Shown here piece by piece: positions 34,441-43,015 of a stretch of DNA of 64,000 bases. The notes under the pieces were generated by a model, which did no database searches, was not told the DNA's origin, and saw only the letters and a list, made by a program, of their open reading frames with translations. The stretch's first letter is position 1. Each line of letters begins with the position of its first letter. Position numbers and translations under genes: made by a program. The stretch spans positions 372,001 through 436,000 of the forward strand of contig CAVOTA010000001.1 of NCBI GenBank assembly GCA_963699055.1, in the 5' to 3' direction. Source of the DNA: Bog-756 sp963699055 (GTDB lineage: Bacteria; Actinomycetota; Acidimicrobiia; Acidimicrobiales; RAAP-2).

Positions 34441-35187
34441 ATGACCGGGGCACCGCGCTACGACCGGATCGGCCGGAGCTACACCGCGACCCGCCGTCCC
34501 GACCCCCGGATCCAGCGACTGATCGATGACGCCCTCGACGGTGCGCGCTCGGTGGTCAACGTCGGTGCCGGCACCGGCAGCTACGAGCCGACGGGCCGCG
34601 CCGTGGTGGCCGTGGAGCCCTCGGGAGCCATGGTCCGCCAACGGGCACCCGGGGCCGCGCCGGTGGTCCGGGCGGTGGCCGAACGCCTGCCGTTCCCCCG
34701 GGGAGGGTTCGACGGGGCCATGGCCGTCCTCACGGTGCACCACTGGACCGATGCCGCCGCCGGGCTGGCCGAGCTCCGACGGGTGGCCACCGGACCGGTG
34801 GTGGTCCTCTCGTTCGACCACGCCGTGCACAGCCGGCAGTGGATCGTCGCCGACTACCTCCCCGAGATGGCCGGCCTCGACAGCGACGTGCCCGCCCCCG
34901 AGGAGATCGCCGGGGCGCTCGGCGGCGGGAGGGTGGAGGTCGTGCCGGTGCCGGCCGACTGCGTCGACGGCTTCTGCCACGCATTCTGGGCCCGTCCGGC
35001 TGCCTACCTGGACCCGTCCGTCCGGGACGGCATCTCCGGCATCGCCCGGCTCCCGAGGGAGACGGTCACCGGGGCCATGGCCCGTCTGGAGGACGACCTC
35101 TCGACCGGGCGGTGGCAGGACCGACACCGTGCGCTCGTCGGGAACGACACCGTCGACGCCGGGTACCGGCTGATCGTCTCGTCCTGA
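34441..35187 (+). CDS. Class I SAM-dependent methyltransferase
   Basis: A 248-residue methyltransferase-11-type enzyme. It starts YDRIGRSYTATRRPDPRI, then motif I SVVNVGAGTGSYEP, an AVEPSGAMVRQR acidic segment, and FDGAMAVLTVHHWTD as motif II. It is distinct from the methyltransferase at 31.8 kb and shorter. It follows the DprE2-like reductase by 31 bases and is probably in the same transcript. The acceptor is unknown. Confidence 0.85.
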   Translation: MTGAPRYDRIGRSYTATRRPDPRIQRLIDDALDGARSVVNVGAGTGSYEPTGRAVVAVEPSGAMVRQRAPGAAPVVRAVAERLPFPRGGFDGAMAVLTVHHWTDAAAGLAELRRVATGPVVVLSFDHAVHSRQWIVADYLPEMAGLDSDVPAPEEIAGALGGGRVEVVPVPADCVDGFCHAFWARPAAYLDPSVRDGISGIARLPRETVTGAMARLEDDLSTGRWQDRHRALVGNDTVDAGYRLIVSS

Positions 35188-35336
35188 CTCCACGGGCGTC
35201 GGCGGGACCTCGAGGCGCGCCGGCCCCGCCCGCGCCGACGGCACCCACCGGGGCGCCACCACGGGTGCCGCGCTCCCCGGGCCTGCCCGGCGCGCGAGGA
35301 TGGGCGAGGGAGAGGGCAGAAAAGGCGGCGTCAACA

Positions 35337-35864
35337 GTGACTGCAGATGTGCTCGGCGTCGAGCACGCTCCCCATGATCCCGAGCGTCAACGGGGGACAC
35401 CCCCCGAACGCGGGCGCGGGCGCCGGCGCCGGACCGTGGTGGTCTGCGTGGTCGTGGTCCTCCTGCTCGGCGTGGGCGGTTGGGTGACGGCGAACGAGGT
35501 CCGGGTCGACACCGGGTTCGACCGGGCCCACCGGTCACTGGACGTCACCCGGGACCACCTCCGGCTGGTCCGGGCGGACGTGGCCTCCGTCCAGGCCGGG
35601 TTGCACGAGGTGGACGGCCAGGTCGACCTCGACTCGGCGACCCTCTCGCGGGACACCACCCAGCTCCAGGGACTCGAGACCGCACTCGCCGACTCCCGGC
35701 GTCAGGTGTCGAGTCAGACGTCGACGATCAGTGCCCTCCAGGTGTGCCTCGACGGCGTCCAGCGGGCGCTCAACGCCCTGTCGGTCGGTGACCAGGCCCA
35801 TGCCATCACCGCCTTCGACGCCGTGGCGTCCAGCTGCAACGCGGCGGTGAGCGCCGATGCGTGA
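35337..35864 (+). CDS. Membrane-anchored coiled-coil protein
   Basis: 175 residues. A basic, Arg-rich cytoplasmic N-terminus (about 35 residues) is followed by one transmembrane helix (VVVCVVVVLLLGVGGWV) and an extracytoplasmic coiled coil with heptads (about 75-135), ending in a helix with two Cys. No family is recognised. The next gene overlaps by 8 bases, and its own N-terminal 140 residues repeat the same plan (anchor, coiled coil, a Cys-containing LQTC segment), so the two are likely paralogous partners. GTG 35337 is the best start, with AAAGGCGG upstream. Confidence 0.6.
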   Translation: MTADVLGVEHAPHDPERQRGTPPERGRGRRRRTVVVCVVVVLLLGVGGWVTANEVRVDTGFDRAHRSLDVTRDHLRLVRADVASVQAGLHEVDGQVDLDSATLSRDTTQLQGLETALADSRRQVSSQTSTISALQVCLDGVQRALNALSVGDQAHAITAFDAVASSCNAAVSADA

Positions 35865-37194
35865 CCACTCCTGGAAGGTCCTCCTTGCCGTCACCGTACT
35901 CGTCGTCTCGACGGTGCTCCTGGCGGCGGCGGTGACCACCGATCTCCAGGCCCAGTCGAGGCGCCGCCACGAACTCGTGGTCCTGGCCCGGACCCACCAC
36001 GACCTGTCGGCTGCGCAGGTCGAGCTGGCCGCCACCACCTACGTCCGGGCCCTGGCCCGGAACCACCGGGACGCACTCCAGGGGACGATCCTCTCCACGA
36101 CGGGACAGCTGGCGACCGCGGACGAGGCCCTCGCCCACTCCCAGGCCGACGCCTTCCTGTTGGGCATCGATGTCGGCACCCTCCAGACCTGTCTGGGCGG
36201 GGTGCGCGGGTCCCTTCAGGCGATCGCCGCCCATGACAACGCCACCGCCGCCGGCGACCTGTCCACGGTGTCGGCGGCGTGCACCACGCTGGCCAACGGG
36301 ACGAGCGCGGGCCTCGTCTATCCGTTCGACTTCCCCGACCCCGACGTCGTCCCCGTGGGGAGCACGTACTACGCCTACGCCACCAACTCGGTGGCCGGCA
36401 ACATCCAGATCGTCGAGTCCACCGACCTGGTCCACTGGAGCGTGGTCGGGAACGCGCTCCCGACGCTCCCGGCCTGGGCCGTGCCGGGCGCCACCTGGGC
36501 ACCGGGCGTGATCCAGGTGGGCGGGACCGTGCTGCTCTACTACGCCGCCAAGGTGGCCGGACCCGGCGGCGGCGAGGAGTGCATCTCCGTGGCCACGGCC
36601 ACCCAGCCCCAGGGCCCGTTCACGGACAGCTCCACGGCCCCACTCGAGTGCCAGTCCGCGCTCGGCGGCTCGATCGACCCCTCGCCGTTCCTGGGTGCGG
36701 GCGGCATCCTGTACCTGCAGTGGAAGTCCGACGGGGGCGGGGGCCAGCCGGCGACCCTCTGGTCGGAGCAGCTCGATGCGGCGGGCACCGGCTTCGCCGG
36801 TGGCCCGACGGCGACCCCCAGCGCCCTGATCGTCGCCGACCAGCCGTGGGAGGCGGGCGTGGTCGAGGCTCCCGACCTGGTCGTCAGCGGCGGCCGGTAC
36901 TTCCTGTTCTACTCCGGCAACAACTGGGACAGCAGCGAGTACGCCGTCGGCGTGGCCGTCTGCACCGGGCCCCTCGGTCCGTGCACCAAGCCGTCCACCC
37001 AACCGATCCTGACCGCCGGGGCGGGCATCGAGGGCCCCGGCGGCGAGTCGGTGTTCACCGACGCCTCCGGGTCGGCGTGGATCGCCTTCGACGCCTACCT
37101 GCCCGGAGCCGTCGGCTATCCGAACAGTCGCGACCTGTACCTGCGGCATCTCGATCTTTCGGGTGCCACCCCGGTGGTCGGGTCGGCCGCCTGA
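35857..37194 (+). CDS. Membrane-anchored GH43-like glycosidase with coiled-coil stalk
   Basis: 445 residues. An N-terminal anchor (VLLAVTVLVVSTVLLAAAV) and a stalk to about residue 145 are followed by a five-bladed GH43-type domain. Candidate catalytic residues are the base Asp in FPDPDVV (D161/D163), the pKa-modulating Asp in GSIDPSPF (D274) and the acid Glu in VVEAPDLVV (E337), all in the expected order. Such enzymes cleave arabinan, xylan or related glycans. The fusion to a membrane stalk suggests action on the cell's own surface polymer (inference). It overlaps the preceding coiled-coil gene by 8 bases. Confidence 0.8.
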   Translation: MRDHSWKVLLAVTVLVVSTVLLAAAVTTDLQAQSRRRHELVVLARTHHDLSAAQVELAATTYVRALARNHRDALQGTILSTTGQLATADEALAHSQADAFLLGIDVGTLQTCLGGVRGSLQAIAAHDNATAAGDLSTVSAACTTLANGTSAGLVYPFDFPDPDVVPVGSTYYAYATNSVAGNIQIVESTDLVHWSVVGNALPTLPAWAVPGATWAPGVIQVGGTVLLYYAAKVAGPGGGEECISVATATQPQGPFTDSSTAPLECQSALGGSIDPSPFLGAGGILYLQWKSDGGGGQPATLWSEQLDAAGTGFAGGPTATPSALIVADQPWEAGVVEAPDLVVSGGRYFLFYSGNNWDSSEYAVGVAVCTGPLGPCTKPSTQPILTAGAGIEGPGGESVFTDASGSAWIAFDAYLPGAVGYPNSRDLYLRHLDLSGATPVVGSAA

Positions 37195-37372
37195 GCGCAC
37201 GAGCCACCCCACGTCCGGGGCCCCAACGGGACGGCCGGGTCGACGTCGAAGAGGAACCGCCCGGTGACGGTGTCACGCCGGGCCCTCGTCCGAACCGCTC
37301 CCGTCCCCGGGGGTAGCTTCCGACATGGCGCCCCCGCCGTCCTCGGTCCCGCCGGCCGCCGTGCGATCCGGG

Positions 37373-38176
37373 TCAGCTCTTCAGGATGCCCCCGATGATG
37401 GAGCCCGCCGTGCTCGACGACGAGTTCTCCTGCTGGGGCAGGTACGGGGCGAGCGAGTGGGCCAGCTGCGAGATCGGCATGGTCTGGAGCCACACCATGC
37501 CCGGGCCGGTGAGGGAGGCGAGGAAGAGCGTCTCGGCGCCGAACAGCAGGTTCTTGATGCCCTTGACCATGGTGATCTCGAAGCTCATGCCGGCGTCGAA
37601 CAGGCCCACGTGGCCGGGGATCACGCGGAGGTTCTCCCCCGGGGCGAGGTGGTACTCGATGAGCTCGCCGGAGAGTTCGATCCAGGCCGTGCCCTGACCG
37701 GTCACCTTCTGCAGGATGAAGCCGCTGCCGCCGAAGATCCCGGCTCCCAGCTTCTGCTGGAACCCGATCGAGATGTTCACGTCCGACGTGGCCGCCAGGA
37801 ACCCGTGCCGGTGGACCAGGTACTCCCGGTCCGCGGCGATCGCCACGGGCCGGATCTCGCCGGGCATCTTGGCTGCGAACGACACCGTGCCCGGGCCGCT
37901 GTCGGCGTCGTAGCGGGTGACGAACAGACCGCCGCCCGACACGGTCCGCTTGAGCGCCCCCATCACGCCCTTGGAGCCCGCCCCCTGGGTCGAGGTCGAC
38001 ATCTGGATGGTCGAGGACATCCAGGACACCTCGCCACCGGGCGACACCACCGACTGCCCGGGTTGGAGGTCCACGTGGAGCACCGGCATGACGGTGCCCA
38101 TGATCTGGTGGGAGACGCCGGCGGCCGCGTCGACGGCGGCCGGGTCGTCAGGGGACGGGGGCTCCGTGGCGGACAT
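37373..38176 (-). CDS. AIM24/TIGR00266 family protein
   Basis: A 267-residue beta-rich protein of the AIM24 family. It is glycine-rich, with TSTQGAGSKGVMGALKRTVSGGG, an AGIFGGSGFILQKVTGQGTAW segment and FLASLTGPGMVWLQTMP near the end. Bacterial members are uncharacterised; the yeast namesake is mitochondrial. An Asn/Ser-rich linker precedes a short C-terminal hydrophobic segment. ATG 38176 has GAGGAG upstream. An in-frame ATG 17 codons earlier lies at the end of the predicted -10 box. It is divergent from proA. Confidence 0.85.
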   Translation of the reverse strand: MSATEPPSPDDPAAVDAAAGVSHQIMGTVMPVLHVDLQPGQSVVSPGGEVSWMSSTIQMSTSTQGAGSKGVMGALKRTVSGGGLFVTRYDADSGPGTVSFAAKMPGEIRPVAIAADREYLVHRHGFLAATSDVNISIGFQQKLGAGIFGGSGFILQKVTGQGTAWIELSGELIEYHLAPGENLRVIPGHVGLFDAGMSFEITMVKGIKNLLFGAETLFLASLTGPGMVWLQTMPISQLAHSLAPYLPQQENSSSSTAGSIIGGILKS

Positions 38177-38225
38177 GGTCGCTCCTCGGTTCGTCGGGCA
38201 CCGGGGGTCGCCCCCGTTGGGGCTC

Positions 38226-38231
38226 ATGGTA
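38226..38231 (-). promoter_or_regulatory. -10 box for the AIM24-family gene
   Basis: TACCAT on the minus strand, 49 bases before ATG 38176. This gives a leader of about 43 bases that contains a Shine-Dalgarno. Confidence 0.4.
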
Positions 38232-38299
38232 CCCGGGGCCCCTCCGCCACCGACGGACCGGGGCGGGTCCGTCGGCACCGTGCCCCGTGGCACGGCCAC

Positions 38300-38305
38300 T
38301 ACGCT
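38300..38305 (+). promoter_or_regulatory. -10 box of leaderless promoter (proA)
   Basis: TACGCT, 6 bases before GTG 38312. Confidence 0.5.
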
Positions 38306-38311
38306 GGCCCG

Positions 38312-39568
38312 GTGCCCGGCACCTCCCCATCCCCGCTGGTCGCCCTCGGCCGAGCGGCCAAGGCCGCCGGACGGCTGGTGGCCCGTTCCTCCTCGGCCGC
38401 CCGCGACGAGGCGCTGCTGTACGCCGCCGACCTGCTCGTCGAGCGTGCCGGCCCGATCCTCGAGGCCAACGCCACCGATGTCGCCCGGGCCGAGTCCGAC
38501 GCCGCCGGCGCCACGTCCCTCGACCGCCTCCGGCTCGACGCCGACCGCATCGCCGCCATGGCCGCCGGACTGCGGGAGGTGGCCGCCCTGCCCGACCCCG
38601 TGGGGGAGGTGGTCGACGGATGGGTGCGCCCCAACGGGCTGCGGGTCGAGCGGGTGCGCATCCCCCTCGGCGTGATCGGCATCATCTACGAGAACCGCCC
38701 CAACGTGACCAGCGACGCCGCCGGACTGTGCCTGAAGTCGGGCAACGCCGTGCTCCTGCGGGGGTCGTCGAGCGCCATCGAGACCAACCGGGTGGTGGCC
38801 GCCGCCCTGCGCGACGGTCTGGCCAAGGCCGGACTGCCGGTCGACGCCGTGGGCCTGGTGCAGGACGTCACCCGCGAGGGTGCCGTCGAGTTCATGCAGC
38901 TCACCGGCATCATCGACTGCCTCATCCCGCGGGGAGGGTCGTCGCTGGTGGCGTCCATCCTCGAGCACGCAACCGTGCCCTACGTGGTCGACGGGATCGG
39001 CAATTGCCACGTCTACGTCGATGCCGCCGCCGATCTCGACATGGCCGAGTCCATCGTGGTGAACGCCAAGACCCAGCGGCCCGGGGTGTGCAACGCGGCG
39101 GAGTCCCTGGTCGTCCACCGCGCCGTGGCCGCCGAGTTCCTGCCCCGGGTGGCCGCCGCGCTCGACGGGGTCGTCCTGCGGGGTGACGACGCCGCCCGCG
39201 CCGTGCTCCCCGGGATCGGCACGGCCTCCGAGGAGGACTTCGCCGCCGAGTTCCTGGGCCTGACCATGAGCGTGGCGGTGGTCGACGACCTCGATGCCGC
39301 CATCGACCACATCGCCCGGTACGGCTCGGGACACTCGGAGGCCATCGTCACCCGGGACATCGGCGCGGCGGGGCGGTTCACGACCGAGGTCGACGCCGCC
39401 GCCGTGGTGGTGAACGCCTCGACCCGCTTCGTCGACGGCGGCGAACTCGGGCTCGGCGCAGAGATCGGCATCTCCACCCAGAAGCTGCACGCCCGGGGCC
39501 CGATGGGACTCCGCGAGCTCACCTCCATCAGATTCGTCGTCACAGGAACAGGCCAGGTGCGTACATGA
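38312..39568 (+). CDS. proA: Gamma-glutamyl phosphate reductase
   Basis: A 418-residue aldehyde-dehydrogenase-fold enzyme for the second step of proline synthesis. It has the catalytic C260 in RPGVCNAAESL, the IPLGVIGIIYENRPNVTSDAA segment and the C-terminal NASTRFVDGGELGLGAEIGIST. GTG 38312 is chosen because TACGCT lies 6 bases before it and the conserved domain begins there. The stop overlaps the moxR start as ATGA. It is separated from proB by 8 kb of accessory genes. Confidence 0.96.
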   Translation: MPGTSPSPLVALGRAAKAAGRLVARSSSAARDEALLYAADLLVERAGPILEANATDVARAESDAAGATSLDRLRLDADRIAAMAAGLREVAALPDPVGEVVDGWVRPNGLRVERVRIPLGVIGIIYENRPNVTSDAAGLCLKSGNAVLLRGSSSAIETNRVVAAALRDGLAKAGLPVDAVGLVQDVTREGAVEFMQLTGIIDCLIPRGGSSLVASILEHATVPYVVDGIGNCHVYVDAAADLDMAESIVVNAKTQRPGVCNAAESLVVHRAVAAEFLPRVAAALDGVVLRGDDAARAVLPGIGTASEEDFAAEFLGLTMSVAVVDDLDAAIDHIARYGSGHSEAIVTRDIGAAGRFTTEVDAAAVVVNASTRFVDGGELGLGAEIGISTQKLHARGPMGLRELTSIRFVVTGTGQVRT

Positions 39569-40518
39569 GCAGTGACCAGACCCACGCGACACGGGGCCCC
39601 GGTGGCACCCGCGCCGAGGAGATCACCTCGGGGTTCCCCGAGGCGGGCGCCCCCCGGTTCGACTCGATCGATGCCGTGCGCACCGGGCTGGCCGAGGTCG
39701 ACTACCTGGCCGACGACGGCATCTCGGGTGTCGTCTATCTGGCCGACCGGCTGGCCAAGCCGGTCCTGGTCGAGGGACCGGCGGGTACCGGCAAGACCGA
39801 GCTGGCGAAGTCGGTGGCCCGGTCCACCGGCAGCCGGCTCATCCGGCTCCAGTGCTACGAGGGCCTCGACGAGTCCAAGGCGCTCTACGAGTGGAACTAC
39901 AAGAAGCAGCTGCTGCGGATCCAGGCCGACTCGGGCCAGTCGTGGCAGCAGCTCGAGGAGGACATCTTCAGCGAGGAGTTCCTCCTCACCCGCCCGCTGC
40001 TCGAGGCCATCAAGTCGACCGAGCCCGTCGTGCTGCTGATCGACGAGGTGGACCGGGTCGAACTCGAGACCGAGGCGCTGCTGCTCGAGATCCTCTCCGA
40101 GTACCAGGTGTCGATCCCCGAACTGGGCACCGTGCGGGCCAGTCAGATCCCGCTGGTCTTCCTGACCTCCAACAACACCCGGGAGCTGTCCGAGGCGCTC
40201 AAGCGCCGGTGCCTCTACCTCCACATCGACTACCCGCAGATGGACCGCGAGCGGGCCATCATCGAGACCCGGGTGCCCGGCATCAGCCAGGCCCTGGCCG
40301 ACCAGGTCGCCCGCATCGTGCGATCGATCCGCTCCCTCGACCTGAAGAAGGCACCCTCGGTCTCGGAGACGCTGGACTGGGCCCGGACCCTCGTGGTCCT
40401 GGGCGTGGAGTCCATCGACGCCGAGCAGGCCAAGGACACCCTGCACATCCTGCTCAAGTACCGGTCGGACATCGACCGGGCGTCCAAGGAGCTGGCCGGC
40501 CTGGACACCACGGGCTGA
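39565..40518 (+). CDS. MoxR-type AAA+ ATPase
   Basis: 317 residues. Walker A is GPAGTGKT at 71-78, Walker B is VVLLIDEVDRVE, sensor 1 is VFLTSNNTRELSEAL and the Arg-finger region is LKRRCLYLHIDYP. MoxR ATPases act with von Willebrand A-domain partners as metal-cofactor insertases or chaperones, and the next gene encodes such a partner. The CoxD-like subgroup is suggested by that CoxE-like neighbour. The ATG overlaps the proA stop, so it is co-translated with a proline enzyme despite no obvious functional link. Confidence 0.9.
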   Translation: MSSDQTHATRGPGGTRAEEITSGFPEAGAPRFDSIDAVRTGLAEVDYLADDGISGVVYLADRLAKPVLVEGPAGTGKTELAKSVARSTGSRLIRLQCYEGLDESKALYEWNYKKQLLRIQADSGQSWQQLEEDIFSEEFLLTRPLLEAIKSTEPVVLLIDEVDRVELETEALLLEILSEYQVSIPELGTVRASQIPLVFLTSNNTRELSEALKRRCLYLHIDYPQMDRERAIIETRVPGISQALADQVARIVRSIRSLDLKKAPSVSETLDWARTLVVLGVESIDAEQAKDTLHILLKYRSDIDRASKELAGLDTTG

Positions 40519-40531
40519 GTCGGGGCCGGAC

Positions 40532-42016
40532 GTGTTGGACCTCCTGACCGGATTCGTGGGCGAGCTGCGCGCCGCCGGGATCCCGGTGTCGCTGTCGGAG
40601 CACCTCGACGCCGCCGAGACGCTCAAGCACGTGCCCCTGGAGGACCGCCAGGCGATCAAGTACACCCTCGGTGCGAGCCTGGTGAAGTCGTCGACGCACT
40701 GGCCCGCCTACGAGACGGCCTTCGAGATCTACTTCAGCCTGCGGGGCCCCGGCTACGCCATCGCCGGCGAGGACGAGGAGGCGGCCGGAGAGGAGGCGGA
40801 CGACGAGGCGTCCAGTCAGCCGGGCGAGGGCGGGCGCCAGGGCAAGGGCCGTGGTGGCGGCGGGGGCGAGGGGATGACGCCCGAGGAGCTCGCCGACATG
40901 CTCTTCAAGGCGCTCCTCAGCGCCAACAACTCAATGATCCAGGCCGTGGCCCGCCAGGCGGTGAGCCGCTACGGGGGCATGGAGGCCGGTCGCCCCGTCG
41001 GCGGCACGTACTACCTGTACCGGACCCTCCGGAACCTGGACCTCGACAAGGTCATGGAGCGCCTGATCGAACAGGCCCGCCAGGCCACCTCGGCCGAGAA
41101 CGCCGACGAGGGCCACCACGGACCCGACGTCACCCTCACCCCGTTGGAAGAGCGTCTGCTGCGCGACGAGTACCAGGCCCGCATCGACCAGCTCCGCAAG
41201 GAGATCGAGAGCGAGATCCGCCGTCGGCTGGTGGCGGACCGGGGGAGCGAGGCCCTGGCCAAGTCCATCCGCAAGCCGCTGCCCGAGGACATCGACGTCA
41301 TGCACGCCACGAGGGACGAACTCGTCGCCCTGCGCAAGTCCCTGGCCCCGCTGTCGCGCAAGCTGGCCGTCCGCCTGGCCCGGAAGCGACGCCACGGCCG
41401 GAAGGGCCCGCTCGACTTCCGCTCCACCGTCCGACACTCGCTGTCGACCGGCGGAGTGCCCGTCGAGCCCCGGTTCCGGTACCCGAGGCCGTCCAAACCG
41501 GAGATCATCGTGATCGCCGACATCTCGGGGTCGGTCGCCAGCTTCGCCCGGTTCACCCTCCACCTCGTGCACGCCATCAGCTCGCAGTTCTCCAAGGTAC
41601 GCAGCTTCGTCTTCATCGACGGGATCGACGAGGTCACCGGGTTCTTCGAGGGGGTCGACGACCCGGCCGAGGCGGTCCATCGCATCAACACCGAGGCCGA
41701 CGTGGTGTGGGTGGACGGGCACTCCGACTACGGCCACGCCCTCACCGTGTTCTGGGAGCGATGGGGTGAGGAGATCACGCCCCGCACCAGCGTGCTCCTG
41801 CTGGGCGACGCCCGGAACAACTACCACGCCTCGGGGTCGTGGGTGGTCAAGGAGATCCGTGCCCGGGCCCGCCACGTCTACTGGCTCAACCCCGAGCCCC
41901 GTGCCTACTGGGACTCGGGCGACTCCATCGTCGGCGAGTACGCCAACCACTGCGACGAGGTGGTGGAGTGCCGGACCCTGCGCCAGCTCGAGCGCTTCGT
42001 CGGGGAGCTGGCGTGA
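40532..42016 (+). CDS. CoxE-like von Willebrand factor A domain protein
   Basis: 494 residues. The N-terminal helical domain (about 1-80) is followed by an acidic/Gly-rich linker, a long charged helical region, and a C-terminal VWA/CoxE domain from about 305. The MIDAS-like motif is IADISGSVASF (DxSxS), with later Thr/Asp positions in FIDGIDEVTG. It is the expected partner of the preceding MoxR ATPase, 14 bases upstream. The target of the pair is unknown and no CO dehydrogenase genes are present. The stop overlaps the next gene as GTGA. Confidence 0.88.
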   Translation: MLDLLTGFVGELRAAGIPVSLSEHLDAAETLKHVPLEDRQAIKYTLGASLVKSSTHWPAYETAFEIYFSLRGPGYAIAGEDEEAAGEEADDEASSQPGEGGRQGKGRGGGGGEGMTPEELADMLFKALLSANNSMIQAVARQAVSRYGGMEAGRPVGGTYYLYRTLRNLDLDKVMERLIEQARQATSAENADEGHHGPDVTLTPLEERLLRDEYQARIDQLRKEIESEIRRRLVADRGSEALAKSIRKPLPEDIDVMHATRDELVALRKSLAPLSRKLAVRLARKRRHGRKGPLDFRSTVRHSLSTGGVPVEPRFRYPRPSKPEIIVIADISGSVASFARFTLHLVHAISSQFSKVRSFVFIDGIDEVTGFFEGVDDPAEAVHRINTEADVVWVDGHSDYGHALTVFWERWGEEITPRTSVLLLGDARNNYHASGSWVVKEIRARARHVYWLNPEPRAYWDSGDSIVGEYANHCDEVVECRTLRQLERFVGELA

Positions 42017-42879
42017 CCGGCGACGGGGGGACGGGCTTCGACGCCCTGACCGGTGCGGGTACCGGTGCGCCCGAAGGCCCCTCCCCCGAGGCCCCGCCGC
42101 CCGGGATCCGGACCCTGGGGGCCAGCTCCCCCTCGGCCACCACCATCGTCCTGGTCCGCCACGGCGAGGCCGTGTGCAACGTGTCCGGCGTCTGTGGCGG
42201 ACCGGTCGGCTGCCAGGGGCTGACCGACCGGGGCCGCGCCCAGGTGGCGGTGCTGCGGGAACGCCTGATGGAGACGGGCGAGCTGGCCGGCACCGACGCC
42301 TTGTACGCCAGCATCCTGCCCCGGGCCGTCGAGACGGCGGCCATCCTCGCCCCGGCGCTGGCCGGGGTCGACGGGTCGGGCCGGCCGGGGCCGGCGCCGG
42401 AGGTGGTGCAGGAGTGCGGCTTCTGCGAGCTGCACTGCGGTGAGGCCGACGGCCTCGACTGGTCGGCCTTCAGCGACCGGTTCGGCAACCCGGACTGGGA
42501 CGCCGACCCCGGCCGGCCGATCGCCCCCGGGGGCGAGAGCTGGACCGGCTTCGTGCGCCGGGTGGCCGGCGCCCTCGACGACGTGGCCGCCCGCCATGTC
42601 GGCCAACTGGTGGTGGTGGCGTGCCATGCCGGCGTGGTGGAGGCGTCGCTGCTGGCCAAGACGCCGGTGGTGGACGGCCTCGACGGGGCCAGGATGCAGC
42701 TGCGGACCCAGCATGCGTCCCTCACCAGCTGGGAGGTCGATGGCGGACGGTGGAAGCTCATCGGGTACAACGACGGTGCCCACCACCTCGGGACGGAGGG
42801 GGTCGGGGGGAGCGCCGAAGGGGTGACCGCGTCGGGGCGCTCGTGGATGGGCGTCGGCACGGGCAGGCGGATCGGCTGA
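42013..42879 (+). CDS. Histidine phosphatase superfamily protein
   Basis: A 288-residue branch-1 histidine phosphatase. The phospho-accepting His is in VLVRHGEAVCN, Arg and Glu positions lie around YASILPRAVETAAIL, and the second His is in VVVACHAGVVEASL. A low-complexity N-terminus of about 45 residues precedes the domain. GTG 42013 overlaps the stop of the vWA gene, so it is the last gene of the proA-moxR-vWA unit. The substrate (phosphosugar, phosphoprotein or other) is unknown. Confidence 0.87.
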   Translation: MTGDGGTGFDALTGAGTGAPEGPSPEAPPPGIRTLGASSPSATTIVLVRHGEAVCNVSGVCGGPVGCQGLTDRGRAQVAVLRERLMETGELAGTDALYASILPRAVETAAILAPALAGVDGSGRPGPAPEVVQECGFCELHCGEADGLDWSAFSDRFGNPDWDADPGRPIAPGGESWTGFVRRVAGALDDVAARHVGQLVVVACHAGVVEASLLAKTPVVDGLDGARMQLRTQHASLTSWEVDGGRWKLIGYNDGAHHLGTEGVGGSAEGVTASGRSWMGVGTGRRIG

Positions 42880-43015
42880 CGCCTGCCCGCGGCACACGCC
42901 CGAGTCCCGGGTACCGGTCCGGGCGGCGCCCACCGGTCGGCGGGGCGGGTAGGAGGCGTGACGCACCACCTGGCGGGAGCCGGCGGCAGCCCGTCCCCGG
43001 CAGGTCCGGGTGGGC

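Noticed and set aside
33645..37194. Biosynthetic gene cluster (two methyltransferases, reductase, glycosidase)
   Set aside because: No core synthase, transporter or pathway regulator is present. The genes are on mixed strands and look like unrelated accessory functions.
37325..38311. Plus-strand open frame leading into proA, with a TAGCTT box near its first ATG
   Set aside because: It is antisense to the well-conserved AIM24-family gene and has no recognisable protein features. proA has its own -10 and start at 38312.
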